A stretch of 22,701 nucleotides of DNA from Gracilaria caudata (Eukaryota; Rhodophyta; Florideophyceae; Gracilariales; Gracilariaceae). Under the pieces are notes generated by a model that saw only the letters and a program-made list of their open reading frames with translations, made no database searches and was not told where the DNA came from. A program made the position numbers and the translations under genes. This document shows, one piece after another, positions 9,091 through 17,416 of this stretch (position 1 is the first letter of the stretch; each line of letters opens with the position of its first letter). Where the stretch lies: positions 1-22,701 of the forward strand of contig JASCIV010000364.1 of NCBI GenBank assembly GCA_030374735.1. The letters are read 5' to 3'.

Positions 9091-10749
9091 TTAATACAAA
9101 TTGGCATATGTGTGACCACGAATGAAGTTGTAGTCCGGAAGAGAATGAATGGGACCCATTGCAGTGACTGCAATCTCGCGGTCAAATATGTACTTGTTGG
9201 AGATGCGTTTGATAGCTTCTTCATCCACGGCATCGATGCGAGCAAACCACTCGGACATGGGAATACGCCTTCCATAAACAAGCAATTGCCGGCCTATTTC
9301 TTCGGCAATACCAGTGGGACCATCCAATTGAGAAAGCAAGCTAGTCTTCAAAGCCAACTTCGCGTTTGCCAGCTGCACTTCATCTACCTTGAAACAGTTT
9401 CTTACCAGTTCTTCCATGACAGGCACAACAACATCATCAAGCTCGGGGGGTTCACCTGTGGCGTAAATGCCGAACAAGCCTGTGTCAGTGTAAGTGGTGT
9501 TAAACGTAGTAGCACTGCGTGCGTTGGGAATGGCGGATAGCGTGGAAGCAAGTCGGTATGAACTGCATGAACCGGTGGTAGAAGCGCGATCGTAGGATCC
9601 TAGCAACGATTGTAGTACCATGAAAGAGACCGCATCTGGATGAGCCCAACCACAGCTCTCGAAGGCAATAGCAAAATGAGCCACAGGCATGTCGTCATTT
9701 CGAATACGCACATCAGAACCAACCAAGTAAGCTGGGCTTTCAGTGACGAGGTCGACGGAAGTGCGCGGGTTAGCATCCGGCTGCATCGATCCGAAATGTT
9801 TATCAGCAAGCTCCACAAGTTCCTCGTGCTCGACATCACCAGCGGCCGCAAGCACCATTCGATGAGGCTTGTAGTGTTCGGCAATATAGGCCTTCAGATC
9901 TGCAGATGTGAGCGACTTGATATTCTCAATAGGTCCCAGAATCGTACGCGCGAGAGGGGAATCTTGGTAGGCGGTTCCATGGAGATAGTCGAACAGAACT
10001 TCCTCGTGAATTTGGTCGATCTCCTCCATTTCGCGAAGAATGACGTCTCGTTCTCTATCTACTGCGGCATCGGAGATCTCAGAGTTCTGCAAAATGTCGG
10101 CAAGCAAGGCGGTCATGTCGGGAATATTGTCCTTCAGGGAACGAGCGTAATACACGGTTTGTTCGCGACTCGTGTAAGCGTTGAGATGAGCGCCAATATC
10201 TTCTACGCCCACCTCCAAGGCGCGCTGTGCACGATTTTTGGTGCCCTTGAAGATGAGATGCTCCAAGAAGTGGGCAGCGCCATTGACTCTCTCCGGCTCA
10301 AAGCGGGTGCCAGCATCGATCCAGACGCCGACGACGGCGGCGCCGACTGGGCGCGATTCGGAGGCGACTCGCATTCCGTTGGGAAGGGTGGTCACCTGGG
10401 TCGGGACCTCCGGAAGGAGGGACTCGTCCAGGTGGTAATGCGGTGGGAGCGGGTCGGCATTGGGACCAAGCATGCGCTTGAGAGCGCCCTTGATGCCGGA
10501 GGCGGGCGGGGTAGTGAGCGCAGGCGCGACGATGGGCGCAGTGGAGAGCATACGACGCAGCGCGCCGAGGCGCGCGAGCGGCGACATGATGCGGTCGACC
10601 GACGAGCGAACGCGATCGGCGGTAGCTGCGGGCGAAGGGTGCGATGCACCTGCCTCCGACGCCTGCCTCCGCCATCCCCGCCACACCCGAAGCATCGACC
10701 ACACGCGCCGCATCGTGTGTAAGGCAGCTGTAAGCGGAGTGCTGCTCAT
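9091..10749 (-). CDS. Mitochondrial processing peptidase, beta subunit
   Basis: 552 residues, M16 metallopeptidase. The zinc motif HxxEH is HFLEH at residues 160-164, with the distal zinc-ligand glutamate in RERDVILREMEE (about Glu240), so the subunit should be active. TLPNGMRVASE, VWIDAGTRFE and FKGTKNR are typical of MPP-beta. With the non-catalytic alpha subunit it removes presequences from imported matrix proteins; in plants and some algae the same protein is also core subunit 1 of complex III. The start is the ATG at 10749: further upstream only a GTG could be used. The N-terminal ~90 residues are Arg/Ser/Ala-rich and almost without acids (TAALHTMRRVWSMLRVWRGW), a long mitochondrial presequence. 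No intron. The N-terminal coding half is much more GC-rich than the C-terminal half. Divergent from the coiled-coil gene at 11049. Confidence 0.93.
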   Translation of the reverse strand: MSSTPLTAALHTMRRVWSMLRVWRGWRRQASEAGASHPSPAATADRVRSSVDRIMSPLARLGALRRMLSTAPIVAPALTTPPASGIKGALKRMLGPNADPLPPHYHLDESLLPEVPTQVTTLPNGMRVASESRPVGAAVVGVWIDAGTRFEPERVNGAAHFLEHLIFKGTKNRAQRALEVGVEDIGAHLNAYTSREQTVYYARSLKDNIPDMTALLADILQNSEISDAAVDRERDVILREMEEIDQIHEEVLFDYLHGTAYQDSPLARTILGPIENIKSLTSADLKAYIAEHYKPHRMVLAAAGDVEHEELVELADKHFGSMQPDANPRTSVDLVTESPAYLVGSDVRIRNDDMPVAHFAIAFESCGWAHPDAVSFMVLQSLLGSYDRASTTGSCSSYRLASTLSAIPNARSATTFNTTYTDTGLFGIYATGEPPELDDVVVPVMEELVRNCFKVDEVQLANAKLALKTSLLSQLDGPTGIAEEIGRQLLVYGRRIPMSEWFARIDAVDEEAIKRISNKYIFDREIAVTAMGPIHSLPDYNFIRGHTYANLY

Positions 10750-11048
10750 CTCGCGCGAGCCATTCGCCGTGGACACGTGGAACTTGGCGATGCGCTAGCG
10801 GTCGCGGCTGGCAACTCACGAGCTCGTGAAGTGCTCGTTGCACAGCAAGCGGCAACAACGTGTGTGAGCGGCAGCGGTCGTGGCGAATGGAAGCAGCAAC
10901 TTCCGACCGCTGATTGGCGCAACTCGCAGGGTTGTCCGCGCTTTCGCAGCCCGCGGCTGCTCATCAAGCGCGCGATTCGGCGTCACCACGATCGCTGAAC
11001 ACCTCCACCTCCGTCGACAACACCGTCCGCGCCTCGCCCCCGCCAGTC
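10750..11048. promoter_or_regulatory. GC-rich shared upstream region of two divergent genes
   Basis: 299 bp separate the ATG codons of MPP-beta (-) and the coiled-coil gene (+). The sequence is GC-rich, with no TATA box seen in either direction. A single bidirectional promoter is possible but inferred only from geometry. The + frame is open from 10914, but its only start there is TTG. Confidence 0.4.
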
Positions 11049-11729
11049 ATGGCGCCCACGCCAAAGCGCCGCGCCGCTATCGCCGCCAACGCCGAGCTGC
11101 GCGCGCTGCAGATGCAGCTGGCCGACCTGCACTCCAAGCGTCTCAATGCACTGCGCTTGTATCAGAGTGAGAAGACGCTGCGCCAGAGTGAGAGCGCCAG
11201 AGCCGATGAGCTTGCCAAGCAGCTTAGCGAGCTCCGCCAGGAGCGCCGACCCACCGTGCCGCGAAACACGCTGCGCACGGAGCACTTTGACGCGCGCGTA
11301 CGCTCCGTTATGCGCTCACCCACCCCTTCGCCCATGGTTTCGCTCACATGGCATTGCCTGAGTATGGCTGACGCCGCCGTCTCTGCACCCGAAGTGCTTG
11401 CCGTTCTGCAGCCTACAAATCCCCGCTCTGCTGATACTAAAGGACACATCGCTCAAAAATCTGCCTCTGGAATGGAGTCGCACCTTGAGCTCACCGCCGC
11501 ACGCACGGAAGATAACACCACGGTTACAAACGTCGACACCATCTGCTCGCTCTCCAAGAGGCTCTCCACGGTCTCTCCTCAGCCTTCTTCAACTAGTTCC
11601 GACCCTGACACCTCAATCGATCAGCTAAAATCCAAGCTCAACCAATCCAACTCGACCTTCCCCCACGTGCTTGCGACAGTCCAGCAGCAACAGGAAACCA
11701 TTCAAACGCATTCTCGCTCCACGGCGTAA
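11049..11729 (+). CDS. Unrecognised coiled-coil protein, 226 residues
   Basis: First in-frame ATG at 11049. Residues 1-10 are basic (MAPTPKRRAA). Residues about 11-68 form a predicted coiled coil with good heptads (NAELRALQMQLADLHSKRLN, then YQSEKTLRQSESARADELAK). The middle is low-complexity and Ser/Thr/Pro-rich with several SP/TP sites (SVMRSPTPSPM near 90-100), suggesting regulation by proline-directed kinases, which is an inference. A second short helical region near the C-terminus (SIDQLKSKLNQ, then VLATVQQQQETIQ) ends in TAA. No signal peptide, membrane helix or enzyme motif. The N-terminal third shares the high GC of the neighbouring MPP-beta N-terminus. It could be a cytoskeletal, centrosomal or scaffold protein; function unknown. 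Confidence 0.6.
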   Translation: MAPTPKRRAAIAANAELRALQMQLADLHSKRLNALRLYQSEKTLRQSESARADELAKQLSELRQERRPTVPRNTLRTEHFDARVRSVMRSPTPSPMVSLTWHCLSMADAAVSAPEVLAVLQPTNPRSADTKGHIAQKSASGMESHLELTAARTEDNTTVTNVDTICSLSKRLSTVSPQPSSTSSDPDTSIDQLKSKLNQSNSTFPHVLATVQQQQETIQTHSRSTA

Positions 11730-12149
11730 AGTCACCGTGTTTCGCGATAGGGACACTATCTGGTCCGCACCCCTCATTACATTCTCCTGTTGCTGGGCAT
11801 CATTTCATTTTTGCCCAGCTCGAATGCATCCACGAGGGGTATGAGCGTGCTCTTTTGGTTCTCAACTAAGAAGCTGAATGCTCAAAGCCCGCTCAACGCA
11901 TTTCCCTTGTTACACACACTTGTGTCGAATACAATACCTTTTTGTGCCGCTTCCTTTTCGCTTACCAAATTACCCATTCCTTTAGAACGTCCTGTGGTGG
12001 TGCCGGAACTGTCACTGCAGGCTACTCTGTTGTGCGAGGTGACCACTGTTCACACAGCTGTAACATTATTAGTTAGGTATGTCTATCTTCTAACCATTAA
12101 AGACTCTTCGAATCATGTGCGTCATCCGTTCTTTCGTGGCCCCACTCTG
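11730..12149. other. Intergenic stretch, no gene seen
   Basis: 3' flanks of two convergent genes. A + strand frame from 11790 to 12215 is open for 141 codons but starts with TTG, has no protein-like features and overlaps the last exon of the Tudor-like gene, so I do not call it. Confidence 0.5.
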
Positions 12150-12744
12150 CTAATCTTCAAGTACAACTCTCGTCGTAGCCTTTCTCCTGTTTCCCAACTC
12201 TGCGCTTTCAGATGACGACGATATTGGATCTTTTGACCAGTCCCCGTGTTGCTTCACCACACGAAACTTCTCTATCTTCTTCCACTCCTTTATACCGTCT
12301 TCATACTGAATGCAATGCATTCCAGCCATAGCCGTCTCAGACATCCTGTTGGTGTATGCCACAACTTCACCATCCACCCTGCAATATATTAGTTTCATAA
12401 GACAGAGAAACACAACATTCTTCTCATCAAATGCTCGAAAGAGGTTGTATGGCAACGTACCAGCAGTTAATCTCTGTCCAGAAAATCTGTACCATCTCTC
12501 CTACCACGGTTTCACAGACGCGCTCCACAACCTCCTCTGGTCGATTGTCCAGAGGTATAGTAAACACCTTTGGAGCACGCGAGCGTCGGCGTTTCTGAAT
12601 CATTCGATCCCTGGTCGATGTTCCAGGCTCTTCTGTCCATGTTGATCCCTTGATAGTTTCATGACACTCATACCGTCTGGGACGTGCTTCTTTTTGAGCT
12701 GTATTCTCAGCCAGATTCGAAGATGAGCTGAAAAGCTGTCCCAT
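12150..12744 (-). CDS. Tudor-like domain protein, two exons
   Basis: Join of complement 12744-12461 and 12378-12150, giving 170 residues. The N-terminal 60 residues are hydrophilic and basic, with a nuclear-localisation-like KRRRSRAPK at 51-59. Residues about 80-136 read as a Tudor-type beta barrel: VVGEMVQIFWTEINCW, VDGEVVAYTN, then MHCIQYEDGIKEWKKIEKF. This is the G-x-V-x-[IV]-x-W...W-x-G-x-V...H-x-[IV]-x-Y-x-D-G-x-x-E-W pattern known from Tudor-like and related chromatin-reader domains of plants and algae. The domain is only completed by splicing, which strongly supports the intron. The Ser-rich tail (ISSSSESAE) is followed by a basic C-terminus; TAG stop. A histone- or methyl-lysine/arginine-binding role is inferred from the fold; partners are unknown. 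Confidence 0.68.
12379..12460 (-). other. Intron of the Tudor-like gene, 82 nt, phase 2
   Basis: On the minus strand: donor GTACGT, branch-like ACTAAT close to the acceptor, acceptor ATATTGCAG. Splicing rebuilds a Trp codon (TG|G) and joins the two halves of the Tudor-like domain in frame; without it the first exon runs into a stop at 12427. Confidence 0.85.
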
Positions 12745-13418
12745 TTCAACTCGAATGTAGATGTGATCGCAAAGAGATTCAACACAACAGTTCGGAAGAA
12801 CAAGCTATTGCAAGCGAATCTCTAGCGAACAGAACGAGAGATCAACAATGGGTTTGACTGTCCCCTCTATCTTTTGTCTAAACTGAGATCAGCAGTGACG
12901 TTATCATACGCAAAAAAAGAAATGTTGAAGTTTCGGTTCAATAAGGTTCGACGCCTCGAACTATGGCGCCTCGAATAGAAAGGAAGTGAACAGAAAACGG
13001 CCAAAAGTTTGGAATCGAAGCGACAACTGGCACAAAGAGGTACGTATGCTTGAACCATAGAAGCGAAGAACTCGTACTCCGAACAAAATGATGTCATGCT
13101 AGATGTTCAATCGCAGTTAGGAGCAGAGCGCTTTCGAGGCTAAGTCCGTTCAAGACCGACAGATGATTGCACGGGGCAAATATACAAAGTCGCAATCTGA
13201 CATTCACGGGGCTCTCTATCTACATTATATACATTGCTTCAATGATGATATGATGATTGTGTTTAGCATGATCCAGGATGGGGGTCTCATCCTCTAGAAC
13301 AAAACTGTACCTCTTCTTCTTCCACATCCTTTAATGATTATCTGGGTGTCAAAGACTGGGTTTTCCGGGAGTACAATGTGCAGTTTTTTTTATGCGTCTC
13401 ATGGGACACAACCAGTGT
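12745..13418. other. Intergenic stretch, no gene seen
   Basis: Upstream region of the Tudor-like gene and 3' flank of COG2, both on the minus strand. CGCCTCGAA occurs at 12952-12960 and 12967-12975. Open frames are short and featureless. Confidence 0.5.
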
Positions 13419-15662
13419 TTAAGGTTTAGAAGGTGCCCTTTTCATGTACGAAGATGAGTTAATCTCTGGCATAGACTGTACTGATGTCGCTGGATCTGGT
13501 AATGATCTCATGTCTGACTGGTCCTCCACCTTTGTTCTTTCCATTCGCACGCTCTCTCTCAGCAGGACTATTGAAGCTGAATCGTCTACTGCTACTCCGA
13601 GTGAAGCTGCCTCTTCTACAAACTTTTGTACATCGAGGAAGAGCTGTGTCGATATTTTCTCAATTACGCTTGTTGTGCTAGAGCCTGTTCCAGAAAGCGC
13701 CCCGCTCCGCCCGATGTTAAGTCTTCGAAGGGTTGCTTCGCTACTCTTATTCCGCTCGAGCAGATCAGTAGCCATTTTGCGGTATTCTTCGGCCGTTTGC
13801 TCAACAACACCAGTTGCCAATGCAATCCTTTCTGTTCTGGGAAATGTGTCCTCATATTCCTTTATGAAGGACTTCAGAGGTCGTAATATTTTTGGCACAA
13901 ACGTGGAGTGAGTGGTCGGAATTTGCTTGGAAGACATACGGTAAGTTGCCAGAATACCTCGTAATGGCTGGAGGTTTTCCACGCAGGTTCGTCCTAGAGA
14001 ATTCGAAATGGAGGTATTGAGTTCTGGGAGCAACGAGGAAAACTGCCCTACAGCCTCGGTGAAAGCAGACTCAATGTTGTAAAGAAGCTCACTTTGGATA
14101 GATGCTCCCCTTACACGAATAGTTGAAGACAGCTCATTGGGAAGACGTTTCAAAAACACAGTTACATCTTTGTAGATTCTGGCTGCGCCTTTGGGTACGG
14201 CATCTGGGTTAGACCATTCTCCAGCCAATCCTGTTCTCACCCATGTGCAGTACCTAGCTAGTAGTTGGAGGGAAAGACGCAGAAAACGGTGTGTCAAAGC
14301 GGTGTGAAACACATCTTCTGACCAACATCGGTCTAAGCAAGCCGCCAGACCCGCACTTGGTGTAGCTTGATAGACATCTATACGGAGCATTTGAGAAGAG
14401 GAAGTATTCCAATCCCCCAATTCAAGAGGCGAGGTAAGTGACGAAACGGGACCGATAGTAAGGTTCTGATCGAAACGACTGGTGATCTCTTGAAATCTAA
14501 GTTGAAAGTAGACTGGAAGGTTCCAGTGCCTCCAAAAGTCGGTAGTGGCTTTTGAGGACCTTAATCTTTCCTTGAAGGCTTCGTTAGTCACTGAGGCTTC
14601 CACTGCGTGGTAAATCTGGCTCCCCGCCATGAAGCTCTTATGAAAGATGTTTGGGATTCCTGGCGAGAACGCAGCTGCCATATTCATCGCAATTGCACTT
14701 TGAATCTGCGGCCATACCGCACTGCCGACAAAATCGAGCTTTCCTCTCAGACGCTCTTCCGATTCACACAATGTGACAATCGGCAACACCTTCTCACCAA
14801 GGAACTGCACGATTTCTTCGTGAGCAGCCGCCAAAGCGTGGGCGGCTGTAACGGACTTCGGGTTTACTGTGGATTCTGCCCTTTTCAACATTGAGGTCAT
14901 CCGTAATCTAGTAGAAGTAAATGGTTGCACCACTTCTCGTCGGAAAAACTCTTCTGCTTGACCCGCAATTCCCGCTGACACATACATGCAGAGAACCCGT
15001 GGTAAGACTGATGCAGAATCCTCCTCAGAGAGCAATGATCGACGAAGCCATGTGTCAAGACAGCTGTTAACTTTTCTGCGCACGTTGCCGATTCGCAAGG
15101 TGAGGCTCTTCATGAAAGCACCCTTCACAGCACGATTCAAAGTAAAATTGAGTTGCGCTGTTTCCGTTGCAATTCGCTCCATGACGCGCAACGCCTCTGG
15201 TGTTGTGCGATCTGATAACAAGCGGTACTCGTTTAAAAGTCGCTCACACTTGTGCAGCAAATCATTTGCGTAAACAAGCGTTTGAAGCGCTGATATCCTT
15301 CCATTGACATGTCTGCGATAAGTTAGGGTGTTCTCTAATGTGTTGATGTGATCATCTAGATCGGTGAGGAGCTCCTTCAAGGTGACTTGAAGTTTCTCCA
15401 ATGTTGGGCTAGTTGCATGGCATAGAGTCTTGACGTCATCAATTGTTTCGCCGAGGGTGCTGAATGTGTGAAAATCTGTCTGTAAGTTAGACACGATTTC
15501 AGCTTGTAAAGCAACTGTATGTGCTCGCAAATCATCTCGAAGAATGCGCAATGGAACGTGTGCCCGAAGTTCGGAAACGAACTTCTGCGCATCAAAGTCT
15601 GGGGCCGACAAGACGCTTGGATCAAATGAAAGCGACTTGGAATTCGACAGCGTCGTTCTCAT
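13419..15662 (-). CDS. COG2: Conserved oligomeric Golgi complex subunit 2
   Basis: 747 residues from the ATG at 15662, very close to the usual length (human COG2 is about 740). The N-terminal signature is clear at residues about 10-75: SLSFDPSVLSAPDFDAQKFV, then ELRAHVPLRILRDDLRAHTV and a helical region (EKLQVTLKELLTDLDDHINT) forming the coiled coil by which COG subunits associate. The remainder is all-helical (CATCHR-type rod), including WRHWNLPVYFQLRFQEITSRF. COG is an eight-subunit tether for vesicles recycling Golgi enzymes; COG2 sits in lobe A with COG1, COG3 and COG4. The frame stays open a further 115 codons upstream (ATG at 16007), but those residues have no COG2 counterpart and overlap the shared upstream region, so the shorter form is preferred. 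TAA stop, no intron. Head-to-head with coatomer zeta. Confidence 0.85.
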   Translation of the reverse strand: MRTTLSNSKSLSFDPSVLSAPDFDAQKFVSELRAHVPLRILRDDLRAHTVALQAEIVSNLQTDFHTFSTLGETIDDVKTLCHATSPTLEKLQVTLKELLTDLDDHINTLENTLTYRRHVNGRISALQTLVYANDLLHKCERLLNEYRLLSDRTTPEALRVMERIATETAQLNFTLNRAVKGAFMKSLTLRIGNVRRKVNSCLDTWLRRSLLSEEDSASVLPRVLCMYVSAGIAGQAEEFFRREVVQPFTSTRLRMTSMLKRAESTVNPKSVTAAHALAAAHEEIVQFLGEKVLPIVTLCESEERLRGKLDFVGSAVWPQIQSAIAMNMAAAFSPGIPNIFHKSFMAGSQIYHAVEASVTNEAFKERLRSSKATTDFWRHWNLPVYFQLRFQEITSRFDQNLTIGPVSSLTSPLELGDWNTSSSQMLRIDVYQATPSAGLAACLDRCWSEDVFHTALTHRFLRLSLQLLARYCTWVRTGLAGEWSNPDAVPKGAARIYKDVTVFLKRLPNELSSTIRVRGASIQSELLYNIESAFTEAVGQFSSLLPELNTSISNSLGRTCVENLQPLRGILATYRMSSKQIPTTHSTFVPKILRPLKSFIKEYEDTFPRTERIALATGVVEQTAEEYRKMATDLLERNKSSEATLRRLNIGRSGALSGTGSSTTSVIEKISTQLFLDVQKFVEEAASLGVAVDDSASIVLLRESVRMERTKVEDQSDMRSLPDPATSVQSMPEINSSSYMKRAPSKP

Positions 15663-16152
15663 CCTGGTCTGACTGCAAAGCGTATTAATCGGGGGTGTAC
15701 AATGCTCAGGGCGACGTGAACCCAGAGTGATCCATAGACTTGTCCCTTCATGCTCTCGGGCGATGATGAACGGAGTGTTGCCTTGCTCGGATAAAAGGTC
15801 CTTCACCTTCATAGTAGCTGACAGTCCTGGACCTGGTCCGCTCGTGGACCGCTCGGGTGCAGCCTGTGCAATCAAAACTTCGGCAGTTCGAACTTTCGGT
15901 TTTTTGCACGTTTCACGAAAATATGCTGACATTAAAAAGATCTGTTCTGCAACAGGCTCGAACGAAGAAACCTCTTTCAGGCGATTGTAGCAGTGAACTC
16001 CGCACACCTTGGTCGACTATTCGCCCATTGCTTACTGCCCACCCGTTGTTTCCATCTGCGCGGCGGGAATCTTCATATCTGTTTCTTTGGAGGAATTTTC
16101 ACCCGTTCTGAGGACAAAGCGGATCCCATTCCGTCTCCACTACGCGAACTCA
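15663..16152. promoter_or_regulatory. Shared upstream region of COG2 and coatomer zeta
   Basis: 490 bp between the two ATG codons. No clear TATA box. Both strands are open through much of it: the COG2 frame to 16007 on the minus strand and the coatomer-zeta frame from 16009 on the plus strand. I read it as leaders plus a bidirectional promoter; the upstream frames lack family similarity. Confidence 0.5.
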
Positions 16153-16716
16153 ATGCAAGGGCTATCAGGAGTGGAGCAACCGCTCGTCAAAGCAGTCATC
16201 ATCATTAATCATGAAGGAAAACGAATTTGTTCCCGCTTTTGCGATCGGGTACACTGGGATGATCAAGAGTCGCAACGCGATTTTGAAATGAGTCTTCTAA
16301 AGAAAATTCAGACGATGGGAGACCTATCGGAAGGTGTAGATGTCATGGAATTCAAAAACTTTGTTGTTGCCTACAAGCAATCTGATGACCTTCTCATGTT
16401 TGTCGTCGGGGGCGCTCTTGAGAACGAACTGATTATGGCAGAAGTCCTCCAGTCCCTGGATGAAACTCTTAACATTACTATGCGCGAACAAGTATATGAG
16501 GAAGCTGTGCTGGAAAACTTGGAAACTGTGCTACTTGTGGTGGATGAGCTAGTAGATCAAGAAGGTGTCATTATGGAGAGTGAACCGACAGAATTAGCAG
16601 CTCGAGTCGGACAACAAGGAGGAAGTTTCATATCCCAAGTTCCTCTCGGAGAACAAACCTTGGGACAAGCGCTGCAGACCGCCCGAGATCAAATTACGCG
16701 ATCAATCTTGAGTTAG
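16153..16716 (+). CDS. Coatomer subunit zeta (COPI coat)
   Basis: 187 residues, the usual length for the family (about 177-190). It is a longin-fold protein of the clathrin-adaptor small-chain family: LVKAVIIINHEGKRICSRFC at 11-30, then FKNFVVAYKQSDDLLMFVVG, the ENELIMAEVLQSLDETL helix, VYEEAVLENLETVLLVVDEL and VDQEGVIMESEP, ending with EQTLGQALQTARDQITRSIL, all of which line up with human COPZ1. Zeta pairs with gamma-COP in the F-subcomplex of COPI, the coat for Golgi-to-ER and intra-Golgi retrograde vesicles. The ATG at 16153 is chosen because it gives the normal N-terminus; the frame opens earlier, at an ATG at 16009, with unrelated sequence. TAG stop. Divergent from COG2. Confidence 0.92.
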   Translation: MQGLSGVEQPLVKAVIIINHEGKRICSRFCDRVHWDDQESQRDFEMSLLKKIQTMGDLSEGVDVMEFKNFVVAYKQSDDLLMFVVGGALENELIMAEVLQSLDETLNITMREQVYEEAVLENLETVLLVVDELVDQEGVIMESEPTELAARVGQQGGSFISQVPLGEQTLGQALQTARDQITRSILS

Positions 16717-17416
16717 CGCTAAACGTTTTGCATATGATTTAGCCACACCAACTTGTAAAGATGAACAACGTCTTCGGACGGAGAATAAGTATGCCACACC
16801 CCGAAAATATTCTATTTCGTGTTCGCGCGAACTACCCTTGTAAGAGGACACAACAACTTGCGTTTGACGTTAGTATACAGTGTTTTTGTAAGCACCAGTA
16901 GAGCGTGTTTTTCTAGCATGCTATGGAGCCGTAACGACATCGAACTCGATTCGTAGAATCCTGCTCTTGAACGAGAGCTCCGCTTCGTCGCAAACCTTGC
17001 AAGCAACGCGCAATCAAGCTAACGAACACGTGATCACGACGCTCAACAAAGGAACTTGGAAACGAGAATGATCTGTCTATTTCGGGACACGTTTGATTAC
17101 TGTATCAAAAATTATGCTCTCCGTAGTGAACCCCCCAAGAAAAATCTAGTGAGGACACGAAAGATGTTGCTCGTCGAATCGTGCTGAACGGTGGAACGAT
17201 GATGGCGAGCACAACCATTGAAAAGGTGGAACTGCAGCCGGAACCAGTTCTCTTGGCAGCGTAGGCGAGTATGTGAAACACGCGTATGGTGTGAAGTGCG
17301 AATACATCTGTCTGCGTCCCCAAACCTACTCGTTTCTTACTCGGAGCGGGTCTGCGAGAGAAACGCAGTCGGTGGAACAGGTTGCATAGACACGGGTTTG
17401 CAACCGTTCGGTAGCA
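16717..17416. other. Intergenic stretch, no confident gene
   Basis: Separates coatomer zeta from the 523-residue gene. A short + frame (17130-17264) reads KDVARRIVLNGGTMMASTTI and ends ELQPEPVLLAA before a TAG that overlaps a GTAGGC donor-like site; I could not splice it in frame to the next gene. CGTGATCACG at 17029-17038 is a perfect 10-bp palindrome. A - frame at 17105-17323 has a hydrophobic stretch but no ATG. Confidence 0.4.

Noticed and set aside
9640..10722. 360-codon open frame on the + strand
   Set aside because: Entirely antisense to the well-supported MPP-beta gene in a GC-rich region where stop codons are rare; Arg/His-rich with no domain.
11790..12215. 141-codon + frame
   Set aside because: Starts with TTG, low-complexity composition, overlaps the last Tudor-like exon on the other strand.
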